From Acanthosoma haemorrhoidale (Eukaryota > Arthropoda > Insecta > Hemiptera > Acanthosomatidae), in assembly GCA_930367205.1 (NCBI GenBank), contig OV884009.1, positions 81,489,189 through 81,553,188 on the forward strand: a stretch of DNA of 64,000 bases, given 5' to 3'. Each line of letters starts with the position of its first letter. Positions within the stretch are counted from its first letter, which is position 1. Below the pieces are notes generated by a model. That model was not told the DNA's origin, did no database searches, and was given only the letters and a program-made list of their open reading frames with translations. A program made the translations under genes and the position numbers. This document shows, piece by piece, positions 37,933 to 48,683 of this stretch.

Positions 37933-39417
37933 GCCTCTACAATTAACAATCTCAGAACAGTAAAGACTTAGAAACACTTTATTATTATATAAACTCTTAA
38001 AAATGACAAAATTTACAGTAATGACTGTTAATACAAGAGGGCAGGTACGAGGTTGGGAAACGAGCCAAATATAACTGTTACGCAGAGTTTAAATCCACCT
38101 GATTGATTTACGATCCACAGGCGGAAGGTCAAAACTTGCTTGTTCCTAAGAAGTTAATCGGTCAGCAGCAGTTTATACCTGGGAAAAGGTGGTTACGGGT
38201 GCTTGTTTTCCTTTGGAGAGTACAGGAGACTCTTAGGCAACCTAAGAAAATGGTTCAAACACTCAAGATATGTCACCTATGGTTGGTTGACTCAAGGCAC
38301 TCAAATCGCCACGGCAAAAAGCAATCAGGTACACTGCGTTGCCGGGAGTGTTGTTACTTGTTTTATGTAATGTGTAATTCTTTAGTTAAGTCGCTTTAAG
38401 CCAAGCCAACATTTGTAAGACTACAGAGCGTTTTTCTTACAACTCTACGATAAATTGAGAAACTAATGTTTCCCCCAGTCATATAAGTGATAGTCATAAA
38501 AACAATCAGATCAATTTGAAATTTTGTATTCCACAACACTTGGAAATATGTCCGTTAGCTTTCGTCAAAATAAAATCTCGGCTTGTATGAAAATAGTAGA
38601 ATAGATGTATAATTTCTCAAGTCCCAGCTCAGAGGCTATTTAATATTTATAAAATCTGAACAAAGAAGGTATTGTGAGCTAACTATAAACATTGGGCAGA
38701 GATTGCAGAAAAGCAACTTGGTACTTGTGAAAAGTAATACTTCATAGTAATAAATAATCGCCTCTCTCTTTTATGCCCACAATCTACCCTACAATGACAC
38801 AGTGGCCACGATTACCATTTTTCAAGTGACTTATAATTAAATTGATGGGCTAAGGAACGAAAATTAAAAGTTCACACAATGTCTTATACCCTTAAGGAGT
38901 AAGATTTGTTATAGAACGTTATAATGTTTTATCGTGTTTGTTAAACCATGGCTGTGTCTCTAAGCGATTTATTTGTTCGCTTTCAACTTTTGTTTTGTAA
39001 AGTATTTTTTTTGTTAGTGTCGTTAATATGTCTTCGGGGAAAAATCAGGACTTAAAACAGCTTCTGAGCCGTGACGTGAGACATTTTATGGGTAAGATAA
39101 TGTGATTCAATTCTATTCTCCATCTTTAGCTCCAAAGCAGACGTTCATTTACACAAAGCCCGCAGCCGACAATCCATCCTATGTCTTTAATCCCATTTAA
39201 CTACAATACTACACAATTCCTCGGTCATAAATTAAATTTCCCTCTGAAACTACCTTCCCCCCTCCAACCGACACTCTCGTTTAATAAATGTGCTCAAATC
39301 AGGATCATTTAATTATTTGCTATCAACAAACAAATGTTTACATTTTTGTGCTAAATAATAAAAGATCGTTGATTATTACAACATTCTAATTATGTAATAT
39401 AGGGTACTATTTTGCAG
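37933..39417. other. Gene-free stretch
   Basis: A 98-residue plus-strand frame at 38103-38399 is the only sizeable one. Its composition is protein-like in part (CHLWLVDSRHSNRHGKKQ) but it matches no family I know. The rest is AT-rich. Confidence 0.45.
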
Positions 39418-40226
39418 CTGTACATATATTATTATTATTTGTTCCGGCATTTGTGCACCGCGGCCTCAGTGAGACCTATTGTGCGCCGTCCATGTCCCTG
39501 TCCTATATATGTGACAGGCCTACGGCCTTTGCAAATCTGAGGATACTGAGTGGATCCATCAGTTCACATAGTTTGGGGTCTACAATGCGATCACTACCAA
39601 AGTGAAGGTATCGCCTTCTAGCTAGGTTATCACAGTCACATATTATGTGACGTGCCGTTTCTCCCTCTTTCTTGCAGAATCTGCAGATTGGTGATCCCAC
39701 TATCCCCAAATTAAAGAGGTGTTTGTTTAACCGACAGTGACCTGTATAGAGTCCTGTCACACTTTTGAGTGTCCACCTGTCCATTGATAGAAGTACTGAG
39801 CTTCTTTTCTTACAGGGTCCATCAAGAAACAGTTTCGAGTGTTCCTGTTTCTTAGTTTCTCTCCAAGAGAGTCTTGCCCTGTCCTCTAAAGCTAATTTTA
39901 TACGCCTTTTAGCGTAGCTGAGGCTGATACCACATATGGGTTCAGGTGCAAGAGGTGTCTGTTCTGAGCCCACCCTTGCAAGGCCATCTGCCTTCTCATT
40001 GCCTGTGATGCCTGTGTGTCCTGGCACCCAGTCGATTCTAACCTTATTGGCTAGCGAGAGTGTGTTTAGGTTGTTTTTACACTCCTCAACCAAATAAGAT
40101 CTGGTCGTATAGCTTCTCAGGGCGCCAATGGCTGCCTGGCTATCCGTAAAAATTGTGATCAGTCTGTTTCTTACACCCTCCCCAATTAAGGTTTGGGTAC
40201 AGACATTGATCTATCTGTACATATAT
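39418..40226 (-). mobile_element. 5'-truncated LINE insertion with 12-bp target-site duplication
   Basis: The insertion body is 39430-40214, flanked by perfect copies of CTGTACATATAT at 39418-39429 and 40215-40226. On the minus strand it begins inside the RNase H domain of a LINE ORF2, runs through the ORF end, and closes with a 3' tail of AAT units (39430-39439). A 5' cut plus a variable-length duplication is the signature of target-primed reverse transcription that stopped early. RNase H, a C-terminal CCHC finger and an AAT-type tail together recall the I/Nimb group. The clade call is tentative. Confidence 0.85.
39503..40210 (-). pseudogene. C-terminal ORF2 fragment of a LINE (RNase H and CCHC finger)
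   Basis: The frame is open for 235 residues from the truncation point to its stop. It starts INVCTQTLIGEGVRNRL. RNase H features include TDSQAA (third catalytic aspartate) and WVPGHTGITGNEKADGLA (fourth aspartate, in the NEKAD segment). The first aspartate and the glutamate of the active site lie upstream of the cut and are lost. A CX2CX8HX4C finger (CRFCKKEGETARHIICDC) follows, typical of LINE ORF2 C-termini. No internal stop or frameshift is present, so the insertion is fairly young, but it has no start, no reverse transcriptase and no promoter. The first internal methionine (40091-40093) is incidental. Confidence 0.9.
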
Positions 40227-40356
40227 GTGTACAGTGTTTTGTTTTTATCCTAGCAAGTTCTAGTTTTATTTCTTCGTATTGCTTTTGTTTACGTCTATTT
40301 CAGTTTATATTTTTAATTACTGACGAATATGTGTCTTTTATTTTTATATATATTTC

Positions 40357-40361
40357 ATTTC
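40357..40361. repeat. Target-site duplication, left (ATTTC)
   Basis: A perfect match to 45218-45222 on the other side of the Ty3/gypsy element. Confidence 0.95.
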
Positions 40362-40544
40362 TGATATGTTTAGATAAATCATGGGGAAAAACGGGTAATA
40401 AAATAATTGATAACGAACACGTGGCTTGGAGCGAGAACATGAAGTATATTTATATAAAGGTTACAACAAGGTTACAAATAATGGTTACATGATATAAGGG
40501 TTTCAATTATATTAAATAGTCATTAGTTTTAATTATACATAACA
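40362..40544 (-). repeat. 3' LTR of the Ty3/gypsy element
   Basis: 183 bp, with TG...CA ends on the plus strand (TGATATG to CATAACA). It is identical to 45035-45217. A TATA-like TATATAAATA lies at 40446-40455 on the minus strand. No canonical AATAAA is visible in the sense strand. Confidence 0.95.
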
Positions 40545-40556
40545 GTCTCCCCCACT
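40545..40556 (-). other. Polypurine tract
   Basis: On the minus strand the sequence AGTGGGGGAGAC directly adjoins the 3' LTR. A purine-rich run here resists RNase H and primes plus-strand DNA synthesis in LTR retroelements. Confidence 0.85.
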
Positions 40557-40622
40557 ATTCAAAAATTATTAACATTAAAAATAGTAGCATGAATCAAAAA
40601 GTATATGTCTTGTGAGGGGACA

Positions 40623-43600
40623 TCAATACTGAAGTAATATGTTAGGATCTCGAAACCTTTCTGGGAGTCTTCTCTGACGAACAGGTCTGTTGATAGGACA
40701 TAGAGGAGTCTGAAGAAAAGGCTCTGTTGAAGATGAATCTGGAAGATCATGAGGTGCGAATTGAGTGTGAGGTTCCTGAGGTGGACCTGGAGCTCGAGGA
40801 ATTTCATAAGACTGAGAAGGGCCAAATGAAACAGTCTTTTTTGCTTGTACAAGGGTGTTTCTCAGTTGATTTATGTGACGCTTGAAAATTCTCCTTGATT
40901 CGTCCAGGCGGACAAGGTAATGTTGTTGACCCAACCTTTGCGTAACCTCACCAAACTCCCACTTTGGTTTGTTATTTTTGAAGACACGGATTTGCACTCT
41001 CTCCCCCACATGAAAAAATCTTCTGGTAACTCGCGTTGACTGAGAAGAGTGTGGTTTGGTTGGTAACAAGGCATCCAGGCGGATTCGGAATTTTCTTTTC
41101 AAATATAACTCGGCAGGTGAGGAGCCATTAGCAAGGGGAGTTGATCTGTAATGAAATAGGATATTTGTGACTTTTTCTGGCATAGGGGTATCGTCATTTG
41201 ACAAGGCCCGCAACTTATCCTTAAGTGTCCGCACATTGCGTTCAGCAAGGCCATTAGTTGCTGGATGGCCAGGGGCTATAAATTTTTGAAAAATTCCGTT
41301 TGTGTGGCAAAAAAGATGAAACTCTTCGCTCTGGAAAATGCTAGCGTTATCTGAAACAAGCTGATTTGGGAATCCATGCGTTGAAAATATCTTTCTGAGA
41401 AGATTTATGGTTGAGGACGTGGTAGGTGCTTCTTTGATAGGTTCCACTTCCGCCCATTTTGACTTAGCATCTATGCAAACAAGGAAATAATGGCCCTGGA
41501 ACGGTCCAGCATAATCTATATGGACTCGTTCCCAATTCTCGGATGGTTCATCCCAAGGGTGAACTGGTACTTTTGGTGGAGCCGATCTTGTAAGGGCGCA
41601 CTGCTCACAACTCTTGACAAGTCGCTCAATCTGACTGTCAATTCCAGGCCAGTAAACATATTTTCGGGCTAATTGTTTCATTTTCATGATCCCTAGATGT
41701 GTTTCATGAAGTTCTGATATAACTTGACTTCGAAGGGATGTAGGGATGACAATACGATCTTGGCGGAAGATGACATCTTCATGCAGTGTAAATTCTGAGT
41801 CCACGCAGTCGTTTTTTAGTGGCTCGATGATTTTCTTGAGTTCCGGATCCTTCTTGGTTTCCTCTTGAATAGTCTCAAATGTAACTTTATTGCTTGAGAT
41901 ATGAACAATCTGTTCAGAAAAAATTTGGTGAACTTCTTCTCCCATCAAGGTGTCCGTTGATGTATGGATAGCATGAGCAGGAGCTCGTGAAAGGCAATCA
42001 ACATTCTTATTTTCTTCGCCAGATTTGAATTTTACTTTATAATCAAATCCTGACAGGAATGAGGCGTATCGCAACAATCGTGCGCTTGTCATGCGTGGCA
42101 ATTGTTTATTATGCTGAAAAATTCTTGATAGTGGTTGATTGTCAGTTACTAGGGTGAACTGTTTGCCAAAAACATAATCATAAAAATGATTTACACCAAA
42201 AATAATAGCAAGAGCTTCCCTGTCTAGCTGGCTATAATTAGCTTCTGAAGATGAGAGTGAGCGGGAAGCATAGGCAATAGGTCTTTCAGCATCATCTACG
42301 GGGTGGCTTAGAACTGCTGCAACGCCATCTGGGCTTGCATCGCATGTAAGCAAGACTGGTAAAGTAGGGTCAAATGGAATCAGAACGCGGTCACTACAAA
42401 GCTCTGCCTTTAATTTCAAAAAGGAGGCTTCACAATCACTTGTCCATGAAAATCGTTGATTGTTCTGCAACAACCTGCGGAGGGGGAATGACAAGGCTGA
42501 AAATTGTGGAATGAATCGTGAGTAATATGTAAGAAGTCCCAGAAATCTACGAACTCCGTCAGCATCTTTAGGGCGTGGCATATTGTTGACAGCTCGAACT
42601 TTTTCAGGGGATTTTCGAATCTGGTTGTGCTCCACAACATGACCTAGGTACTCAATTTTTTCTTCAAAGAAAGAACACTTACTTTGGTTGACATGTAGGT
42701 CGTGGTCAGCAAGACGTTTGAGGCAGGCGCGCAAATTTTGAGTACATTCTTCCAAAGTTGCTCCATGGCATATTATGTCGTCAAAATATGCTTCTGATTT
42801 TGGCAACCCCTGAAGAACTTGAGACATTATGCGATTGAACTCGGCTGGTGCAGACTTGATGCCAAAACTGAGGCGGTTCATTCTATACATGCCACGGTGT
42901 GTTGCTATGGTTTGGATCATTGCACTATCTGGACAGACTTTTACATGCAAGTACGCCTTATATAAATCAATTTTACAAAAATACCTTGAATTGCGTAGAC
43001 TGTGTAACACATCTTCTATTTTTCGTATGGGAAAGTTAGCTGAAATTAATCTTTCATTGACACCTGATTTATAATCAACGCATAAGCGTACACCACCATC
43101 TGGTTTTGGGATAACAACTAATGGAGATCCCCAATCACTCGTGGTAACCGGCGAAATTATTCCAGCAGCTTCCAGGGAATCTAATTCTTTTTCAACACGT
43201 TCTCGTAGAGCATAAGGTAAATGGCGTTCTCTTGTGAAACTAGGTTTTGCCCCTTGTCGTAGCTGTAACTTAACTTCATAATCTGGAATGCAACCAACTT
43301 CCTCGGTAAAGACAGTTGGGAACTCAGCTACTATCTCGCCAGGCGCAGCGACACAGCCCACCGCAAGTACACTTGACATATGGTTTTTGGTGGTATCAAT
43401 TTCTCTCAATTCAATCATTAAATCTCTAATCCATTGACGCCCAAGCAATGCTGTATGGCCAGACGGAACAATATACAGGTCACCACACGCATTTCTACCT
43501 TTATATGTGGCTGTTACCTCCACTTTTCCTCTCGGAAGAATTTCGTTGCCTGAGTACGCTCGAAAAATGGTATTTGTTGGTTGGATTTCTAGTTCCAAAT

Positions 43601-44846
43601 TCAATTTCCTAAAATCATCCTCGTTTAGGAGAGAAAATCTTGCTCCTGAATCGACCTCCATGAGCTGGGGTTTTCCATTGATTTGGACGGTAACGATATA
43701 TTTATCGGAGTCGGGGTTTACTTCGAAAAGGTCTACCAAATATGAAATGCCGTATTGATGTTCAGCGTTGACATGAGAAATTGCATTAACAGATGATGCG
43801 TAACTAGGGTTTTTATTTTGTGACAGGGTGGTGATACAAACTCGTGAAACGTGTCCCTTACGGTTACATGACGTGCAATGAACTTTATCATAATCTACGC
43901 GACAGTCTGCTAGTCTATGATTATTTCTAGCACACCTTGTACATAGGTCTTGAATCCCTAATGCTTTATAATCTATTCTACTTCGGCTGTGGGATCTATT
44001 TTTGGCTCCTGATGAATGAAATTTATTACAAGAATCAGGGCGGTTGGACGAACGGTCTAGCGATTTTCTTCGAAATTGAGACTCCCTATCCGTTTGTGGA
44101 TGATTTGATGACCCAGATAGGTGATACATGTCACTGGAGAAAGATGAAGTACCTGTATTAGACTGCTTTGAAAATTCCGCACTCTCAATATGAGCGGCCT
44201 CTAGTGCAGTGGCTTTGGCTAAAATTTGATCAAAACCAGTCACAGTTGACTGCAGAAGCTGTTCCCTTATCCAGTTATGACGTAATCCTCGAATGAACTG
44301 AGCTCTGAGGAAAATATCATTCACCGAGATACTTGTTTTCTTCCCCTCTGAATTTTTACACGAGTCGGAATTACATTCTACTTTGAATTCACAATCTCCT
44401 ATGTCTCGCTGTAACGCAGCAACAAATTCGGAAATTGACTGATTTTCTTTCTGGGTAATGTTCAAGAAATAGTGTTGGGTCACAATTGCGCTACGTTTAG
44501 GGGTCAGCATGGTCATGAGATTAGAAACAAGTGTCTTATAATCAAGGGACGTGACAGGTTTTTCTGGTCCTAGGAATACGGTGAGTGCATTGTAATGTAT
44601 ACTACCCACAGAACCACACAAGAGCTGAGCTTTCTTTGTGGGATCGACTAAATTTTTCATTGTGCAATAATTCTCGAAACGTTCCATATAACATGAAAAT
44701 TTATCTTTTTTTGAATCAAAGTTTTCAAAAATACTCACATTCGCGAGGTTGTTTGTGTCTGACTTGGGGTCTTGTTTACTTGATGTTTGAGAGCTTAGAA
44801 GTGATGTAAGCACACCCATGAATTCTTGAAATTGTTGTGCATCCAT
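40623..44846 (-). CDS. gag-pol: Gag-Pol polyprotein of the Ty3/gypsy element
   Basis: An uninterrupted frame of 1407 residues starting at the first ATG after a ~176-bp leader. Gag occupies roughly residues 1-350, with two CCHC zinc knuckles (C302, C305, H310, C315; C324, C327, H332, C337). The aspartic protease has DSGA at 399-402 and LLGRQW at 467-472. The reverse transcriptase (about 540-760) has KIDLYKAY with D627 and the catalytic YFDD at 687-690. RNase H shows D836, E877, D902 and D950. Integrase has an HHCC finger (H1047, H1050, C1080, C1083) and a complete D,D-35-E triad (D1111, D1166, E1202), followed by a GPY/F-like C-terminal domain around 1280-1315. No envelope frame follows. Gag and Pol are fused without frameshift or stop codon, so the Gag:Pol ratio must be set some other way, such as processing. 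All catalytic residues I can check are present. Confidence 0.97.
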   Translation of the reverse strand: MDAQQFQEFMGVLTSLLSSQTSSKQDPKSDTNNLANVSIFENFDSKKDKFSCYMERFENYCTMKNLVDPTKKAQLLCGSVGSIHYNALTVFLGPEKPVTSLDYKTLVSNLMTMLTPKRSAIVTQHYFLNITQKENQSISEFVAALQRDIGDCEFKVECNSDSCKNSEGKKTSISVNDIFLRAQFIRGLRHNWIREQLLQSTVTGFDQILAKATALEAAHIESAEFSKQSNTGTSSFSSDMYHLSGSSNHPQTDRESQFRRKSLDRSSNRPDSCNKFHSSGAKNRSHSRSRIDYKALGIQDLCTRCARNNHRLADCRVDYDKVHCTSCNRKGHVSRVCITTLSQNKNPSYASSVNAISHVNAEHQYGISYLVDLFEVNPDSDKYIVTVQINGKPQLMEVDSGARFSLLNEDDFRKLNLELEIQPTNTIFRAYSGNEILPRGKVEVTATYKGRNACGDLYIVPSGHTALLGRQWIRDLMIELREIDTTKNHMSSVLAVGCVAAPGEIVAEFPTVFTEEVGCIPDYEVKLQLRQGAKPSFTRERHLPYALRERVEKELDSLEAAGIISPVTTSDWGSPLVVIPKPDGGVRLCVDYKSGVNERLISANFPIRKIEDVLHSLRNSRYFCKIDLYKAYLHVKVCPDSAMIQTIATHRGMYRMNRLSFGIKSAPAEFNRIMSQVLQGLPKSEAYFDDIICHGATLEECTQNLRACLKRLADHDLHVNQSKCSFFEEKIEYLGHVVEHNQIRKSPEKVRAVNNMPRPKDADGVRRFLGLLTYYSRFIPQFSALSFPLRRLLQNNQRFSWTSDCEASFLKLKAELCSDRVLIPFDPTLPVLLTCDASPDGVAAVLSHPVDDAERPIAYASRSLSSSEANYSQLDREALAIIFGVNHFYDYVFGKQFTLVTDNQPLSRIFQHNKQLPRMTSARLLRYASFLSGFDYKVKFKSGEENKNVDCLSRAPAHAIHTSTDTLMGEEVHQIFSEQIVHISSNKVTFETIQEETKKDPELKKIIEPLKNDCVDSEFTLHEDVIFRQDRIVIPTSLRSQVISELHETHLGIMKMKQLARKYVYWPGIDSQIERLVKSCEQCALTRSAPPKVPVHPWDEPSENWERVHIDYAGPFQGHYFLVCIDAKSKWAEVEPIKEAPTTSSTINLLRKIFSTHGFPNQLVSDNASIFQSEEFHLFCHTNGIFQKFIAPGHPATNGLAERNVRTLKDKLRALSNDDTPMPEKVTNILFHYRSTPLANGSSPAELYLKRKFRIRLDALLPTKPHSSQSTRVTRRFFHVGERVQIRVFKNNKPKWEFGEVTQRLGQQHYLVRLDESRRIFKRHINQLRNTLVQAKKTVSFGPSQSYEIPRAPGPPQEPHTQFAPHDLPDSSSTEPFLQTPLCPINRPVRQRRLPERFRDPNILLQY

Positions 44847-45022
44847 TCTTGATGATCTTGATAATTAATCCGAACGATAAATAAACAGAAAACGGATAAA
44901 ACAGCGAAAAAGTACAACGGAAAAGCACTCGCGGTAAAAATTACGACTTACCGCGTATACAAGGAATACGAACTACCGGCAATGTCCGCGAACTTGAACT
45001 CGGATAGTTTAATCAGTTTTTT

Positions 45023-45032
45023 CTCGTCGCCA
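45023..45032 (-). other. Primer-binding site
   Basis: Two bases after the 5' LTR the minus strand reads TGGCGACGAG. This would pair with a tRNA ending CTCGTCGCCA, which fits the 3' end of animal tRNA-Ser(GCU) as I recall it. The match does not clearly extend beyond 10 bases. Confidence 0.75.
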
Positions 45033-45034
45033 AT

Positions 45035-45217
45035 TGATATGTTTAGATAAATCATGGGGAAAAACGGGTAATAAAATAATTGATAACGAACACGTGGCTT
45101 GGAGCGAGAACATGAAGTATATTTATATAAAGGTTACAACAAGGTTACAAATAATGGTTACATGATATAAGGGTTTCAATTATATTAAATAGTCATTAGT
45201 TTTAATTATACATAACA
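45035..45217 (-). repeat. 5' LTR of the Ty3/gypsy element
   Basis: 183 bp, identical base for base to the 3' LTR by my reading. It carries the element's promoter. A TATA-like TATATAAATA is near 45119-45128 on the minus strand. Confidence 0.95.
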
Positions 45218-45222
45218 ATTTC
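45218..45222. repeat. Target-site duplication, right (ATTTC)
   Basis: The partner of 40357-40361. Confidence 0.95.
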
Positions 45223-45901
45223 CGTGCACATATTAAATCTTCTCAAAGATCCCAATTTATGAGAAATAAATATCTGTTCTTAAGGGAAATAGTTCTAGGA
45301 TAATAAAGATATAATAATTAAGAGAACCGATACCAACTTTTTTTTTTCTCGCATTTAATATATTTTTGAGCTATTTTCGTAATTCTTAGCTAAAAATTCC
45401 ACAACGTAAGAAAGGGTGGGGTTGAATACTTCTTTCAAATATGAGGTGATTAAAAAAGTGTACGATTGTATGAGGGCAGAGCCTTACCCTTTGGGCTGAA
45501 GGATAATGCCAGATATTTGCGGAATGTGACAAATGGTGCTGCTACGTGGAGTGAGAGTACTATTGATGACCACTATCGGCCGAAGGGAAGTTGGATAAGA
45601 TGGCCTGTCGAAGCTATAGCTATATTGCACCACTGCTTCGGTGTAGCTATAAAGTAACCAGTGCTTTCTCTCCAATAGAGGGCTCTCCATTGTGCCGGGC
45701 TATCGTGGGGTTCTCCATTTCATACTCTCCACACACAACTCAGCTTTGGAAAACAACTACCCCCCCCCCCACGAACCAGAAGACTAGGGATCTACTTTCA
45801 TCTTGGTCGTAAACGTTTTTCAAACGGTATGATATATTATAGTGATCGTTAAAGTGACTCAATCGATCTGAAATTTTAATGCTATATTCCAAAAAAAAAA
45901 A
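45223..45901. other. Gene-free stretch with a GC-richer patch
   Basis: 45460-45720 is GC-richer and open on both strands (63 and 73 residues plus, 68 minus) without a known match. It holds an imperfect hairpin at about 45616-45651 (TATAGCTA, 5-nt bulge, CACC pairing with GGTGTAGCTATA). It may be a fragment of an unidentified repeat. Confidence 0.4.
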
Positions 45902-46072
45902 CTCATATTTACTGTTATACAGATACAAGGTCCAAGGACCTCCAAATCCAGCACGATTGTCACCACCCATGCAAAAATGGAAGTGGGAGATCTCTCACAC
46001 TCCTCTTTCAGTGGAGGCTGACCAAGAGCGCGAAAGCCACAGGTGCACAGGGGCTACACGAGAAACTGACCT
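45902..46072 (-). mobile_element. Dispersed repeat family R, copy F (diverged)
   Basis: Minus sense. Recognisable blocks on the plus strand are TCATATTTACTG, CCTCCAAATCCAGCACGATTG, TGTCACC and GAGAAACTGACC, in the order of the family. The TCGCATGCGA core is mutated. It is the oldest-looking copy of the set. Confidence 0.65.
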
Positions 46073-48683
46073 TAAGACTCCATGAAGCTACTGCCCCAGT
46101 TTAATCTTCGAGAATGATTGTGGGGCTGTGCGAAGCTGTATAATGACTATGTGCTATACGATCAGGGTAATTGTCTAAACTTTTATGTGTAAAGTATCTT
46201 AAGATCTTTATGAAGGGTACTGCTTCTGTCGTAATAAAGAGCATTAACTATTGTTCTGAGGACTATTGATAGACACTAGTGGTTAATGGCCGTTTCGTTA
46301 CGCCAAATAACTTTAAACCGTATGTTCAGGTTGGTTTCATTATTACTTTCTAAGATAGAAGTTGAGAGATTCCTCGGTCGGTACGAGAAGAAGAACAGAA
46401 CTAAAAATAATTAACGTATAGGACTCTCAAGGTAGGGTACATCCTCAATTTATCCGGGTATATCATTATAAATCAGAAATTACACTAGAAAAAATTTTAA
46501 TTAAAAAAAAAATGGGGCTACTGATCATTGACTTAATTAGTTACGTTATTACTAGTCGATACATTTCATTAAAATACTAAGATTTTTATTTTGTTGAAAA
46601 ACGTCCGCATTCAAAATATAGAAATAATCTAACGTTTAATTTTTTTCAGAGGCGTGGGTTTTTAGAAGTGCTGAAAACGAATAGAAAATTATTTTTCATA
46701 AAAAGAAACATTTTGACATACTTGACTCGAAGCGTCTCAAGGGTTTTGTAGCTTTTCAATGATCTAAGCTCATTGGATGAAATCCGGCATATATTTTTCT
46801 TACTTTACGCAAAACAAAAACAAATCAAATGATTAATTATTACCTATTAAACACTTAAAACAAATACAGAACACTGGATGTTTAAAAAGTGGAGCTATTA
46901 TAAAATTTCTGATTGATTGGATTATTTATATGAGCTCTGTTGTTGAACATATAATATATTACTTCAGTGAGCTTTACTCTACTATTGGCGACTCATGTAC
47001 CACAACTACTTGTGGAATATGCAAATTTTATCTATCTATTAACAAATACACAAAATACGATTGCTCAGTACCTGTTGAACTACAGCCTCTCCCTCCAGAC
47101 ACTGTTATTTTGTAGTCATGATTTCACAATATCAATATGTCAAACCGAGCAAATTACTTTGCTTTATTTTTATTTTTTTTCGTTTTTTAAGCGTACCATT
47201 TGATAAATGGAAAAGTTGATGAAGAATGGCTGTTTGAAAAGTTGTTGTTAAGTGGGCGGTGGCACCTCTTCAAATTTATAAATGGTTCTTCCTCATCATT
47301 ATATTTCCTTTATGATAGAAAGATAACGGTGTGTTAGGGCGTTACGTCTGGAGCAATTACATTAAAAGCGTTCCCGTCTCAACTAGGTGCCATTTTTTAA
47401 GGAGAAAATATAAGTTTCAGTTCCTCTGCCATAATCAGTATATTTTTCAAGTTATAAAAAATGAGGCAATAACAGCGCCACCAGGAAAGTTGAAAAAAAC
47501 ACAACATGAAAAACTGAAATATATAGTTTAAAAGGGCAATGCTACTACGGTTATTTCACCATTTGCGTCCTTATTTCACATAAACGTTTTAGTTTTTTTT
47601 AATGTAATTTCAATATTTACGATCTACTTGCTCAATTTTATGAAAATAAAAATAAGACGATTGTGATTCAACCAACTATTGAAGTATTCGTACCGGCAGT
47701 GAACACAATTTTAATGACTATTAAACGTACCGAGATATATTACATAAAATTAACCAGGATAGAATACCCTATTTAATACGATAGGTAATTATTTTTTTCT
47801 AAATTACAAGTAATTATTGTTGACATGTTCTAATTGAATTTTTTTAATGTATTTAACATTTATTGAGTGGTAACACTGGAATTTTTATAAGCGTGCATTG
47901 CATATTAATTTGTACACTAAAGACCTGTATGGGTGATGGTAAAAAAAGATTTGTTTAGCTGTAAGTTGTTTTGCCTATGTTTTCCTACAGATAAATAATT
48001 GGATGTTTACATGTCGTATGAAGTCGTTTTTAGTATTTAGCGTATTGGTGCATAAAGCAACACATTTATGTAAAATAAATTAAAGTTCCAGCACAGTTTT
48101 AGTGACTATGTTCGTTACTATTAGCCTATGAAAGTCCCAATAATCCGGTGCTATTAAAACCCCGAAATAAGTTAACAAGTTTCTTCCGAAGCTGTGTAAA
48201 ACAATAACAAAAGTTAAAATATTAAATAATCGCTCTTGTTACACCGAAATTTAGAAAATGGCGGTAAATATGTGGGCCTTAACGTCCTTTGTGGTTGACT
48301 TACGCATCATTAATCAGGATGTTTAGATTCATAATTAATGAAATCATTTATTTTTCAATTACTAAGTGTTTCATCAATGATCCTCTGTTAGTTGTCAATG
48401 GGTTGATTTTATTTTTAGCTTTAACGGGGTATTAAACGAAACTAAGATGTAAAATAAAACACTAGTTACTGTAACTTTTCACATAAGATGTTCATGAAAG
48501 TTGTAACCGACTCTTGTAGTTGAAAAAACAAAACAAAAATTACAAATCGTTTATCAGGACTTTGAAATCTATAATTAATGACACTTACTTTTGCAGCTAG
48601 TTTTCTTGTCTTCCAACTATCAAATGGTGCCTTGATGTAAAATTTCGTGTCTTTCGCTTGAATAGGTTACTTGTAAAGACCAG
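46073..48683. other. AT-rich DNA without a recognised gene
   Basis: Short frames only (60-80 residues), of chance type. The last five bases (48679-48683, ACCAG) are the target-site duplication of the next element. Confidence 0.55.

Larger units (their letters stand above)
40362..45217 (-). mobile_element. Intact Ty3/gypsy retrotransposon, mag-like
   Basis: A complete 4856-bp element in minus orientation: 5' LTR 45035-45217, primer-binding site 45023-45032, one gag-pol gene 40623-44846, polypurine tract 40545-40556 and 3' LTR 40362-40544. The two 183-bp LTRs are identical, and ATTTC is duplicated at both borders. The order protease, RT, RNase H, integrase is that of Ty3/gypsy rather than copia. 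Short LTRs, a single fused frame, two zinc knuckles, absence of env and a tRNA-Ser-like primer site suggest the mag lineage. That sub-assignment is inference and needs an RT tree. Everything required for autonomous transposition appears present. Confidence 0.95.

Noticed and set aside
40193..40492. 99-residue plus-strand frame between the LINE tail and the LTR
   Set aside because: It runs antisense over the LINE end, the target-site duplication and the LTR; its F/I/S-rich composition is that of AT-rich antisense DNA.
40559..44809. Several 60-97 residue frames on both strands inside the Ty3/gypsy element
   Set aside because: They are other-frame or antisense shadows of the Gag-Pol frame.
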